64,000 nt of DNA, from contig JAKLKQ010000002.1 in assembly GCA_023150555.1 (NCBI GenBank), positions 62,001 through 126,000 of the forward strand, read 5' to 3'. Source of the stretch: Planctomycetota bacterium. Lineage in GTDB: Bacteria; Planctomycetota; SZUA-567; H5-PLA8. How positions within the stretch are numbered: the first letter of the stretch is position 1; each line of letters begins with the position of its first letter. Shown here piece after piece: positions 38,246 to 46,270 of the stretch. The position numbers and the translations under genes are program-made. The notes beneath the pieces are model-generated. The model was not told the origin of the DNA. It worked only from the letters and a program-made list of their open reading frames with translations, and did no database searches.

Positions 38246-39196
38246 ATGCGCACTGCTTCTACCCTTGGCTGGGCCCTCGTGTTCGCCGCTGGAATCGCGC
38301 TGGCGGAGGCCGGGGAAGAACCGGCGGTGTTCGTCAAGAAAGGGCAGATCTGGTACCGGGGCACGGACGGAAGCGAGAGGGCGCTGACCACGGACAGCCC
38401 GAACCACGGGAACTCTTCGCCCGCGCTATCGCCCGACGGCAAGCGCGTAACCTTCGTCCGGGACCTGGAGAACGATCCGCTCCAGGTCATGGTCCTCGAC
38501 GTGGACCGAGGAGAGCCCAGTGTGCGCAAGTTGAGCACTTCGGGCTACCCGGAAAACCGCGACTGGCGCACGATGTACGTTCACAGCGCGCCGCACTGGA
38601 GTTCGGACAGTAAGCAGGTCTGCTTCTGGCGAGGCGGGTCCGGGACCGGCGGGCACTTTTGGGTGGTGGACGTCGAGAAGCCGCAGCAGCGCCGCGTCGA
38701 ACGCGGCCAGGAGTACAAGGAAGTTCCCTGGGCCCTCTTCAGCGACCCGGACTACGCGGCCCTGACGATCCCGTCGCTGTCTTCGGAGGATCCGGAGGAG
38801 CGCCGCCAGGCGCGGCAGGCCCTTCAGCGTTTCCTTCCGGAGGCTACGCTCGCCCTGTACGAAGCGTACGAGAAGAATCCTTCCGCGGCGCTCAAGGAAA
38901 TCATCCTTGGCGGATCGGCGGAGGCCTGGAAAGCCGACTTGCTCGAGAAGCTGACGCACACGCAGATCGAGTTTGGCATGGATGGCCCGCTGAATACGAG
39001 CCTGAAAGAGCTGGGGGAAAAAGCCGGCATAACCATCACGCTCGACCAGAGCGTGCGGAGTCAGGATTTCAAAGTAGGTTACAAGCCGGAGGGCCGCATT
39101 ACGCCGGCTGCCGCCCTGCGCGCACTGGCGCGCCAGGCAGGGCTCGTCTTTGAGCTCAAGGACCAGGCGGTCTTAGTAAGAAAGCTCGCGGAATAG
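38246..39196 (+). CDS. secreted protein with TolB-like repeats and a C-terminal STN-like domain
   Basis: The product is 316 aa. The start is ATG 38246 after GGAGAAG; the frame is open much further upstream but overlaps other genes. Residues 1-20 are a signal peptide. Residues 25-160 hold PD40/TolB-type strands (NSSPALSPDGKRVTFVRDL, SAPHWSSDSKQVCFWRG). The last 75 residues (LNTSLKELGEKAGITITLDQ ... LRALARQAGLVFELKDQAVL) match the short secretin/TonB N-terminal (STN) pattern found at outer-membrane assemblies. The combination is unusual and I cannot name a partner. Confidence 0.7.
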   Translation: MRTASTLGWALVFAAGIALAEAGEEPAVFVKKGQIWYRGTDGSERALTTDSPNHGNSSPALSPDGKRVTFVRDLENDPLQVMVLDVDRGEPSVRKLSTSGYPENRDWRTMYVHSAPHWSSDSKQVCFWRGGSGTGGHFWVVDVEKPQQRRVERGQEYKEVPWALFSDPDYAALTIPSLSSEDPEERRQARQALQRFLPEATLALYEAYEKNPSAALKEIILGGSAEAWKADLLEKLTHTQIEFGMDGPLNTSLKELGEKAGITITLDQSVRSQDFKVGYKPEGRITPAAALRALARQAGLVFELKDQAVLVRKLAE

Positions 39197-39270
39197 CCCG
39201 GCGCATCCCAAACGATCCGCGGCGCCGCTGCGAAGCTAACGCCGCGCGGCGGTGGAGAACGCGTGCGCGT

Positions 39271-39699
39271 TCAGTGTCCCGGCTTCGAGGAAGCGCGCAG
39301 CGTGACGGTCTTCTCCGCCTCGTCCGGAATAGCGGTGTAGGCCCAGGTCGCGCTTTCGAGCCGGTACTCCTCCGGATTGCCGGTCCATTGCGCCTCGATC
39401 ACGCCCTGAAGATTCTTGAATTCGTCCGGAGGCAACTGGAGTACGCAAACAAAGTTGGCGTCGAGCCATTCCACAAGGTGGATCTTCTCGACCTGCACTT
39501 CGTCGGAAACCTCGAAAGGAAGGACGTTGCGCGCGAACCTGAGGCGCTCGGCGTTGTCGTGAAAGTCTTTCTCCGTCCGCTCGGTTGGCGCCGAATGAAA
39601 TCCTCTTCCTGCGTAAATTGCCCAAAGCCCACCCGCCGCGGCCAGCAAGGCCGCTAAACCCAGGAGTTTCAGCCACCCTCGTACCTTCGGTTCCGCCAT
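39271..39699 (-). CDS. small single-pass membrane protein of unknown function
   Basis: The product is 142 aa, starting at ATG 39699 with a weak ribosome site. Residues 10-30 form one hydrophobic helix after a positive start, so the mass is periplasmic. The soluble part is a mixed alpha/beta domain of about 105 residues with no motif I recognise (VQVEKIHLVEWLDANFVCVL). It is flanked by convergent and divergent neighbours and is probably transcribed alone. Confidence 0.6.
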   Translation of the reverse strand: MAEPKVRGWLKLLGLAALLAAAGGLWAIYAGRGFHSAPTERTEKDFHDNAERLRFARNVLPFEVSDEVQVEKIHLVEWLDANFVCVLQLPPDEFKNLQGVIEAQWTGNPEEYRLESATWAYTAIPDEAEKTVTLRASSKPGH

Positions 39700-39821
39700 G
39701 AGGGTAGTTTACTCCGTACGCCCGTGCGGGCGGAATTTTTTGTGCGGATCCGAAAGGACCTGCGTCTATCCTGGAATAGACGTCCCACGCCGCGCCTTGC
39801 CTCGTGCAAGGAGATGATTCG

Positions 39822-41246
39822 ATGCCTGCCAACCGCCGCCGCCCCCGTGCGCTCGCACTCGCCGCGTGCGCCTTCCTTAGTATTGCCCCGGTCCTCGTGA
39901 AAGCCGAGGGCGCGCCCAACGCTCCGCAACCCGAACCCACGAACGATCCGCCCGCCGCCTCCGCGACCGAAAGGCGTTTCGTCGTGACGTTCGATCCCGG
40001 GAACATCGCTTCGCGCGTCACCGTCTACGCGCCCGGCGGGGTGGTCTCGGCCGCCGACCTGGCCGCGGCCGTCGCCTGCGCGAAGGGTTACGACGAGACG
40101 GCTCTGGAGGGGCTGTTCCCCGACAAGGCCCTGGACCTGCACAAGAAGCGCTACCGCTTTCTGCTGGTCATGGCCAACGCGCTGCTGGCCCCGCGCGTGA
40201 AGATGGAGGTCGCGAAGCCGGAAGAGGACGGCGGCGAGCGCGAGGCCCTGGTCGTAGACCTCGACCGCACCGCGCTGCTGTCCAGCAAGCGCGCCTTCCT
40301 GCGGCGCTTTCGCGCGGCGGTGACTGGCGGCGGCGGGATCTTCGGCATGGGCCGCACGTTCGGCATCGAGCCCGACGAACAGTGGCAGGACGCACCCGCG
40401 GACCGCAACCTCGTCGTGCTGCTGCACGGGTTGGACTCCACGCCCGAGAACGTCGCGCCGGTATTGAAGAGCATTCGCGAGGCCGGCCTTCCCTGCGCGG
40501 TCTTCCGCTACCCGAACGACCAGCCCATCGCGGACTCGGCGAAGCTGCTGGCGAAGGAACTGGCGCGCCTGCGCGAACTGCAAGCCACGCGCAGCGTGAC
40601 GCTGCTGACAAGTTCGATGGGCGGGCTGGTCGCGCGCGCGGCGGTGGAGAACCCGGACCTGGACCCCGGCAACGTGAGGCAGATGATCCTGGTCGGCACG
40701 CCCAACCACGGCAGCGCGCTGGCGCGCTTCGAGTTCGGGTTGGATCTCTACGAGCACCTCGCCTCGGAAGACGAGCGCGGCAAGGCGCGGCGGCTTTACG
40801 AGATGATCGAGGACGGCCTGGGCGAGGCCGGCAAGGACCTGCGCCCCGACTCGGCGTTCCTGAAGGAACTCAACGCGCGCCCGCGCAACCCGAAGGTGCG
40901 CTATTCGCTGATCCTTGGCCAGGGCGGCTACCTGACGCAGGCGAACCTGGACGCCGCGCGTGCGGCGCTGGCGAAGCAGAAGGACCGCAACCGCTTCACG
41001 CGCTTCCTGGGCAAGCAAGTTGAAGACTACCTGAAGGACCTCGACGAGGTCGTGACCGGCCTGGGCGACGGCGCGGTCTCGCTGGCGCGCGGGAAACTCG
41101 AAGGCGTCGCCGACACCGAGGTCCTCGCGTTCCACCACCTGCAGATGTTCGACGGCAGCGCCGACGAGAACGTCGCGAAGCTGCGCGAGGCCGTGCTGAA
41201 GCGCCTGAAGGCCCCGCCGCCGCCGCCCGAAAGATCCAAGCCCTGA
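39822..41246 (+). CDS. secreted lipase-like alpha/beta hydrolase
   Basis: The product is 474 aa. The start is ATG 39822, with AAGGAG seven bases upstream. Residues 1-30 are a signal peptide. After a 150-residue N-terminal region, the hydrolase core begins at NLVVLLHGLDSTPENV (oxyanion HG). The nucleophile is in LLTSSMGGLVARAA, where the usual Gly or His before the Ser is replaced (SSMGG); GTPNHGS follows, as in PGAP1/triacylglycerol lipases. The candidate catalytic His is in AFHHLQMF near the C-terminus. It is probably periplasmic or extracellular, acting on esters of unknown type. Confidence 0.8.
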   Translation: MPANRRRPRALALAACAFLSIAPVLVKAEGAPNAPQPEPTNDPPAASATERRFVVTFDPGNIASRVTVYAPGGVVSAADLAAAVACAKGYDETALEGLFPDKALDLHKKRYRFLLVMANALLAPRVKMEVAKPEEDGGEREALVVDLDRTALLSSKRAFLRRFRAAVTGGGGIFGMGRTFGIEPDEQWQDAPADRNLVVLLHGLDSTPENVAPVLKSIREAGLPCAVFRYPNDQPIADSAKLLAKELARLRELQATRSVTLLTSSMGGLVARAAVENPDLDPGNVRQMILVGTPNHGSALARFEFGLDLYEHLASEDERGKARRLYEMIEDGLGEAGKDLRPDSAFLKELNARPRNPKVRYSLILGQGGYLTQANLDAARAALAKQKDRNRFTRFLGKQVEDYLKDLDEVVTGLGDGAVSLARGKLEGVADTEVLAFHHLQMFDGSADENVAKLREAVLKRLKAPPPPPERSKP

Positions 41247-41331
41247 GAAAATCGCGAGAAGCCATGCCTCCCGCCCGGTAACTCCCGTGCCGCGTGGCGC
41301 TTATAACCACAAAAAACCAGTCGTATTCCGC

Positions 41332-41360
41332 TTGCACAATCGATTGTGCAGGTGTATTTT
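41332..41360 (+). promoter_or_regulatory. promoter of the GH172 gene
   Basis: TTGCAC (41332-41337), 17 bases, TATTTT (41355-41360). The start codon is 37 bases further, after AGAGGAGAGG. An 18-bp palindrome overlaps the -35 and spacer. Confidence 0.6.
41333..41350. promoter_or_regulatory. 18-bp perfect palindrome, operator of the GH172 gene
   Basis: TGCACAATCGATTGTGCA is a perfect palindrome lying over the -35 box and spacer, the position at which a repressor would block polymerase. Its size and symmetry fit LacI- or GntR-family sites. No such regulator gene is in the window. Confidence 0.65.
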
Positions 41361-41397
41361 GAGTGGGTCCTTTAAACACGCATAGAGGAGAGGTGCC

Positions 41398-42453
41398 ATG
41401 GCCGGCCGCGGCTGTCTCGACTTCGGACTGGGCAACATCGCGTTGCTCGCCGACGAACAATCCCGTTCCATCAGCGCCGAGAACCCCAACGGAGCCAAAG
41501 GCGGCGGCGCCAAGGCCAAGGCCGGCAAGGACAGCGCCTCGTCGCTATTGGGCCTGGGCTGGAAATGCCGGCCCTGCATCACCATCCCCAAGGGCAAGAC
41601 CGTGACGCTGGCCGAGGTCAAGGGCCCCGGCGTGATCCGCCACATCTGGATCACCGTCAGCGAGAAGGCCTACCGCAGCCACGTGCTGCGCATCTACTGG
41701 GACGGCGAGAAGACGCCATCGGTGGAAGTCCCGCTGGGCGACTTCTTCTGCTGTCCGCACGCAAAGCGCACCAAGGTGCTGAGCCTGCCCATCAACGTGA
41801 ACCCGTCGGGCGGCTTCAACAGCTACTGGCCGATGCCCTTCCGCAAGCACGCCAAGATCACGGTCGAGAACCAGTATTGGGACGACCAGAGCGGCTTCTT
41901 CTACCAAGTCGACTACGCGCTGACCGACGTGCCCAAGGAAGCCGCGTATTTCCACGCGCAGTTCCGCATGGGCATGACCACGCGCGAGAACCCCGACTTC
42001 GTGGTCCTGGACGGCGTGAAGGGCAAAGGCCACTACGTCGGCACGGCGCTGGGCTGGAACCAGTTCTCCGACGGCTGGTGGGGCGAAGGCGAGATGAAGT
42101 TCTACCTCGACGGCGACGGCAAGTTCCCCACGATCTGCACCACCGGCACCGAGGACTACTTCGGCGGCGCGTGGTGCTTCAAGGACACCTTCTCCGCCCC
42201 GTTCCTGGGCTACCCGATGTGGGAGCAGGAACCGAACAAGCATCCCAAGCACGGGCTGTACCGCTGGCACATCATGGATCCGATCCGCTTCGATCACGAA
42301 ATCCGCGCCACGATGCAGGCCCTGGGCTGGTGGCAGAACCGCAAGTACGAGCCGCTGACCGACGAACTGAGCAGCGTCGCGTACTGGTACCAGGCCGAAC
42401 CGCACGCGGCCTTCCCGAAGCTGCCGGACATGAAAGGCCGCGCGCCGCGGTAG
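41398..42453 (+). CDS. DUF2961 / glycoside hydrolase family 172 protein
   Basis: The product is 351 aa, starting at ATG 41398 after GAGGAGAGG. It has no signal peptide, so it is cytoplasmic. The family core is clear: GPGVIRHIWITV, VEVPLGDFF, FNSYWPMPFRKHA, and GEGEMKFYLDGD followed by TTGTEDYFGGAW. These last two carry the two Glu residues, about 20 apart, expected for catalysis in GH172. GH172 enzymes act on fructose- or arabinofuranose-containing glycans. The gene stands alone behind a palindromic operator, which suggests substrate induction. Confidence 0.9.
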   Translation: MAGRGCLDFGLGNIALLADEQSRSISAENPNGAKGGGAKAKAGKDSASSLLGLGWKCRPCITIPKGKTVTLAEVKGPGVIRHIWITVSEKAYRSHVLRIYWDGEKTPSVEVPLGDFFCCPHAKRTKVLSLPINVNPSGGFNSYWPMPFRKHAKITVENQYWDDQSGFFYQVDYALTDVPKEAAYFHAQFRMGMTTRENPDFVVLDGVKGKGHYVGTALGWNQFSDGWWGEGEMKFYLDGDGKFPTICTTGTEDYFGGAWCFKDTFSAPFLGYPMWEQEPNKHPKHGLYRWHIMDPIRFDHEIRATMQALGWWQNRKYEPLTDELSSVAYWYQAEPHAAFPKLPDMKGRAPR

Positions 42454-42471
42454 AGCCGATGGGCCGGCCGG

Positions 42472-42984
42472 CTACTTGCCCAGCGGCCGGAACAGGATGT
42501 TCGGCTTGCGGCCCGACAACGAGCTGTCGACTTCGACAATCCGCGCGAACATGCGCGTAACGTAGTAGAGCAGAAAGATCCCGACGATGACCGTCAGCAG
42601 GAAGCCGTAGACGCTGCCGACGAGAATCGAGATCGCCGACTCCATGACCGACGGCTCGGCCTGGTTGTGCGGCGGCAGTTGGATGTCGATGCGGCCTATG
42701 GCCAGGCCAAGCACCATGTTGGCCAGCGCCAGCCCCGACCACCAGATCCAGAGCCATTCGTCCCGCGCCTGCGGATTGTACTCCTGGATCGCGTAGCCCA
42801 GCCCCGCCATGATCGGGGAGAGGCTCACCACGGCCGCGTAGAGGTCGGTAATCCGGAAGTTGAAGCGCACGCCGCTGCGGCGCAGCAGAGCCAGCATCCG
42901 GGCCAGGATCAGCGCCGAGGCGCCCAACGTCAGCACCGTCCATACCAGTATCAAGAACATAAAGTGCCCAACCGCAGCAGCCAC
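42472..42984 (-). CDS. four-helix integral membrane protein of unknown function
   Basis: The product is 170 aa from GTG 42984; ATG 42960 is an equally possible start, since neither has a good ribosome site. Four hydrophobic helices are visible at about 5-30, 48-68, 78-98 and 118-145. There is no recognisable catalytic motif. It converges on the GH172 gene with 18 bases between the stops. Confidence 0.6.
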   Translation of the reverse strand: MAAAVGHFMFLILVWTVLTLGASALILARMLALLRRSGVRFNFRITDLYAAVVSLSPIMAGLGYAIQEYNPQARDEWLWIWWSGLALANMVLGLAIGRIDIQLPPHNQAEPSVMESAISILVGSVYGFLLTVIVGIFLLYYVTRMFARIVEVDSSLSGRKPNILFRPLGK

Positions 42985-43061
42985 CGTTGCGTCACAGTCT
43001 ACCCTATTCCGGCCGCGCGCGCTCCACTGGTAGGCCCTGTAAAAGCCGCTAGGGTGTCGCC

Positions 43062-43691
43062 ATGAACGACGCCAAACCGAGAATCCTGGTGCTGGGCACC
43101 AACAACGCGCACAAGACCGGCGAGATCGCGCCGCTGCTGGAAGGCACCGGCGTGGAGGTGCGCACGGCCGGCAGCTTCGGCGCCTTCGCTCCCGACGAGA
43201 CCGGCGAGACGCTGGAGGCCAACGCGCTGATCAAGGCGCAGGCCGCGATGGACCTGAGCGGCCAGTGGAGCATCGCCGACGACACCGGCCTGGAAGTCGA
43301 CGCGTTGGATGGGCGCCCGGGCATCTATGCCGCGCGCTACGCGGGCGAAGGCTGCACCTTCCAGGACAACATCGATAAGATGCTGCGCGAACTGAAGGGC
43401 GTGCCCGCCGAGAAGCGCGGCGCGCGCTTCGCCTGCGTGATCGCGCTCTGCCGTCCGGGCTACGAGCCCATGACCTTCCGCGGGACGCTTGCCGGGCGCA
43501 TCGTCGACGCGGCCAAGGGCACGCAGGGCTTCGGCTACGACCCGATCTTCTTCGTCCCCGAGTCCGGCAAGACCCTGGCGGAGCTCTCGCGCGACGAGAA
43601 GAACCGCATCAGCCACCGCGCCCGCGCCGTGAAGCTGCTGCGCGCCGAACTGAAGAACCTGCTGCTGCGCGAGGAGAAACGGGAGCGCTGA
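43062..43691 (+). CDS. rdgB: XTP/dITP diphosphatase (HAM1/RdgB family)
   Basis: The product is 209 aa, starting at ATG 43062. It removes non-canonical purine triphosphates from the nucleotide pool. Family motifs are present in order: VLGTNNAHKTGEI (substrate binding), DETGETLEANALIKAQAA, SIADDTGLEVDALDGRPGIY (metal-binding Asp pair and SSR), GFGYDPIFFVP and KNRISHRARAV. The length is normal. A small GC hairpin follows the stop. Confidence 0.94.
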   Translation: MNDAKPRILVLGTNNAHKTGEIAPLLEGTGVEVRTAGSFGAFAPDETGETLEANALIKAQAAMDLSGQWSIADDTGLEVDALDGRPGIYAARYAGEGCTFQDNIDKMLRELKGVPAEKRGARFACVIALCRPGYEPMTFRGTLAGRIVDAAKGTQGFGYDPIFFVPESGKTLAELSRDEKNRISHRARAVKLLRAELKNLLLREEKRER

Positions 43692-43697
43692 TAAGGC

Positions 43698-43720
43698 AGC
43701 GGGCCGCAGGCCCGTTCCTT
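43698..43720 (+). terminator. possible weak terminator after rdgB
   Basis: CGGGCC (43700-43705), loop GCA, GGCCCG (43709-43714), then TTCCTTT. The stem is short and the T tract interrupted. Confidence 0.35.
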
Positions 43721-43761
43721 TACCTCACCCCGCCCCCCTCTCCGTCACCCCTGGAGCTGTT

Positions 43762-44694
43762 ATGCGCATCGCCTGCCTGCTGCCCAGCGCCACCGAGATC
43801 GCCTGCCTGCTGGGGTTGCGCGATTCAATCGCCGGCATCACGCACGAATGCGACTACCCGCCGGGCATCGAGCGTGAGAAGCCCGCGCTGATCGAAAGCT
43901 GCCTGGGTCCGGAGGGCAAGCACCTGCCGCCCGGCGAGATCGACCGCCGCATCAAGGAGACGCTGAAGGCCGGCGAGGGCGTCTACCGCATCAAGCGCGA
44001 ACTCTTCGAGTCGCTGGACTTCGACCTCGTGATCACGCAGGGCCTCTGCGACGTCTGCGCCGTGCCACGCGGAAGTGTCCTGGAACTGATTGCCGAACTC
44101 CCGCGCAAGCCGAAGGCGCTCTCGCTCGACCCCACGTCGCTCGAGGAGATCCTGGGCGCCATCACGCGCGTAGGCGAAGCCACCGGCACAGCGGAAAAGG
44201 CGCAGCAGATCGTCGCGGAACTGCGCGGGAAGATCGCGGACGTTTGCGCGATGACCGAAGACCTCGGCGAGGACGACCGCCCGCGCGTGGCCTGCATCGA
44301 GTGGCTCGATCCGATCTTCGCCGCCGGGCACTGGGTGCCGGAGATGGTGGAACTGGCCGGCGGGCGCGACGTGCTGGCCAAGCCCGGCGAGGTCTCCGTG
44401 GGGATGCATTGGGAGCGCGTGGTGGAGGCCAAGCCCGAAGTGCTGATCGTACTGCCCTGTGGCTACGAACTCGACGAAGCCCGCGCGCAGATGAAACTTT
44501 TGACGGAGCGCCCCGGCTGGAACGACCTGCCCGCGGTGCGCGCCGGCCGCGTGTACCTGGTAAACGCCACGGCGTTTTTCTCGCGCCCCGGCCCGCGCGT
44601 GGTCGAAGGCCTCGCGCAACTGGCGCAGATGCTCCACCCCGAGCGCTTCCCCGTGGCTACGCCGGCGTGGGTTCCGGCGGCACTTGGCAAGTAG
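43762..44694 (+). CDS. BtuF-like cobalamin/iron-complex binding protein, without signal peptide
   Basis: The product is 310 aa and starts at ATG 43762 (MRIACLLPSATEIACLL). The fold is that of the class III metal-complex binding proteins: two alpha/beta lobes joined by a long helix (LEEILGAITRVGEATGTAEK). Motifs include VGITHECDYP-like AGITHECDYP and PGWNDLPAVRAGRVYLV. It lacks a signal peptide, as do many BtuF-like proteins outside transport operons, so it may be a cytosolic corrinoid-binding protein. No transporter genes or cobalamin riboswitch lie beside it. Confidence 0.85.
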   Translation: MRIACLLPSATEIACLLGLRDSIAGITHECDYPPGIEREKPALIESCLGPEGKHLPPGEIDRRIKETLKAGEGVYRIKRELFESLDFDLVITQGLCDVCAVPRGSVLELIAELPRKPKALSLDPTSLEEILGAITRVGEATGTAEKAQQIVAELRGKIADVCAMTEDLGEDDRPRVACIEWLDPIFAAGHWVPEMVELAGGRDVLAKPGEVSVGMHWERVVEAKPEVLIVLPCGYELDEARAQMKLLTERPGWNDLPAVRAGRVYLVNATAFFSRPGPRVVEGLAQLAQMLHPERFPVATPAWVPAALGK

Positions 44695-44752
44695 CGGCCA
44701 TACCGTTCTACTACTATAGGTTGCTTCAACACGCAGCGGAGAGCCACCGGCC

Positions 44753-45706
44753 ATGCCTCGTTACGTCCTCGCGTTCGACCTCGGCGGCACCAACGTGCGC
44801 GGCGGCATCGTCGGCGAAGACGGAACGATCCTCAGCCGCGGCCGCGACAGCACCGGCCCGCGCCCGAGCGGCGAAGAAGTCGCCGGGAAGATGGCCATTA
44901 TCGCCGAAGGCTGCCTGAAGGATCGCGGCCTGAAGCTGGCGGACATTGCCGCGGTGGGCATCGGCTCCCCCGGCCCGCTCGACAGCCGCACCGGCATCGT
45001 GATCGAGACGCCCAACCTGGGCTGGAAGAACGTGCCGCTCGCGAAGCTGGTGCAGGAGCGCCTCGGCCGCCCGACGTTCCTCGAAAACGACGCCAACTGC
45101 GCCTGCTGGGGCGAGTTTTGGAAGGGCGCCGCGCGCGGGACGCGCTCGGCGTTCATACTGACCCTGGGCACCGGCGTCGGCGGCGGCCTGATCCTGGACG
45201 GGAAGCTCTACAAGGGCATCGACGACACCGGCGGGCACCTGGGCCACATCGTCGTCAACCCCGAAGGCCCGCCGCACTGGGTGCTCGACAATCCGGGCTC
45301 GCTGGAAGCCTACTGTTCGGCCACCGCCTGCATCCGCGACGCGCGCGCCGCGGCCAAGGCCCATCCCGATTCGCTGCTGGCGAAGAAGCCCGCGGAGCAG
45401 GTCGACGGCGCGTACGTCGCCGCCTGCGCCGAACAGGGCGACGCCGCCGCGAAGGAGATCTGGCAGATGCTGGGCTACCACCTGGGCGTGGCCTGCGCCA
45501 CGCTTGCCAACACGCTGAATCCCGAAGTCGGGGTCATCGGCGGCGGACTGTGCCAGGCCTGGGACCTCTTCGCCGAACCCATGGAGAAGGAATGCCGCCG
45601 CCGCGCCCTGGGCCCGCCCGGCGCGCGGCTGAAGCTGCGCCGCGCCGAACTGGTCGACGACGCGGGCATCGTGGGCGCGGCCGGCCTGGCGGTCGAGCGG
45701 TTGTAG
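44753..45706 (+). CDS. ROK-family sugar kinase (glucokinase-like) lacking the zinc motif
   Basis: The product is 317 aa, starting at ATG 44753. It has the ATP-binding LAFDLGGTNVRGGIV, GSPGPLDSRTG, substrate site FLENDANCACWGEF with the catalytic Asp, and LGTGVGGGLILDGKLYKG with the downstream GHLGHIVV. The ROK zinc signature CxCGxxGCxE is missing: that stretch reads PPHWVLDNPGSLEAY, with no cysteine. The enzyme is probably still a kinase, since ATP and sugar motifs are intact, but its metal site differs from normal ROK glucokinases. A DUF2314 gene follows by six bases. Confidence 0.88.
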   Translation: MPRYVLAFDLGGTNVRGGIVGEDGTILSRGRDSTGPRPSGEEVAGKMAIIAEGCLKDRGLKLADIAAVGIGSPGPLDSRTGIVIETPNLGWKNVPLAKLVQERLGRPTFLENDANCACWGEFWKGAARGTRSAFILTLGTGVGGGLILDGKLYKGIDDTGGHLGHIVVNPEGPPHWVLDNPGSLEAYCSATACIRDARAAAKAHPDSLLAKKPAEQVDGAYVAACAEQGDAAAKEIWQMLGYHLGVACATLANTLNPEVGVIGGGLCQAWDLFAEPMEKECRRRALGPPGARLKLRRAELVDDAGIVGAAGLAVERL

Positions 45707-45712
45707 CCTGCG

Positions 45713-46270
45713 ATGCAAGCGATCTGGATCACGGTGGCCGTCGCCGGCCTGCTCCTATTCCTGCTGATGGCGCGCCGCCGCAGTTCCTCCTTCTTCGGCC
45801 TGATGTTCCCGCCGCTGAAGATCGCACCCGACGACGAGTTGTTCGCGATGGCCGTCGAGCGCGCAAAGGCCGAACGCGCGCGCCTTGAGGAACTCTTCGC
45901 GCAGCGCCCCCGCGACACCTACGTGCGCCTGGCCTCCGAGAACGGCGCGCCCGCCCCGGTCTGGCTGCGCCTGCTGGAACTGGACGGCGCGCAGATGCGC
46001 GTCGGCCCGGCCGAAGGCGAGACGGCCGGCGCGGAGCGCAGCGCGCCCTTCGAGCACCTGGAGGACTGGCAGGTCGAACTGTCGGACGGCAAGATCCGCG
46101 GCGGGTTCACCATCGAGGTGCAGATGCTGCGCGCGGCCCAGCAGTACAACGGCCTGCCGCCGGTGCTGGCCCAGCAGCAGATGCGCTACCTGGACCACGC
46201 CTGGAACGCGGCGGAGGACGCTCAGGCCGGCGCGCCCGCCGCCCCGGCCGAAGGCCCCGGCGACGCATGA
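45713..46270 (+). CDS. DUF2314-like membrane-anchored protein
   Basis: The product is 185 aa, starting at ATG 45713. Residues 3-20 are a membrane helix. The rest follows the DUF2314 plan, in which charged helices (AVERAKAERARLEELFA) precede a beta domain ending in the family's WQVELSDGKIRGGFTIEVQM. The function of DUF2314 is not known. It sits between the ROK kinase and a membrane protein gene that overlaps its stop (ATGA), so the three are probably one operon. Confidence 0.7.
   Translation: MQAIWITVAVAGLLLFLLMARRRSSSFFGLMFPPLKIAPDDELFAMAVERAKAERARLEELFAQRPRDTYVRLASENGAPAPVWLRLLELDGAQMRVGPAEGETAGAERSAPFEHLEDWQVELSDGKIRGGFTIEVQMLRAAQQYNGLPPVLAQQQMRYLDHAWNAAEDAQAGAPAAPAEGPGDA

Noticed and set aside
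43692-43761. Cobalamin riboswitch before the BtuF-like gene
   Set aside because: The leader is only about 70 bases and lacks the B12-box sequence; only a small hairpin is present.
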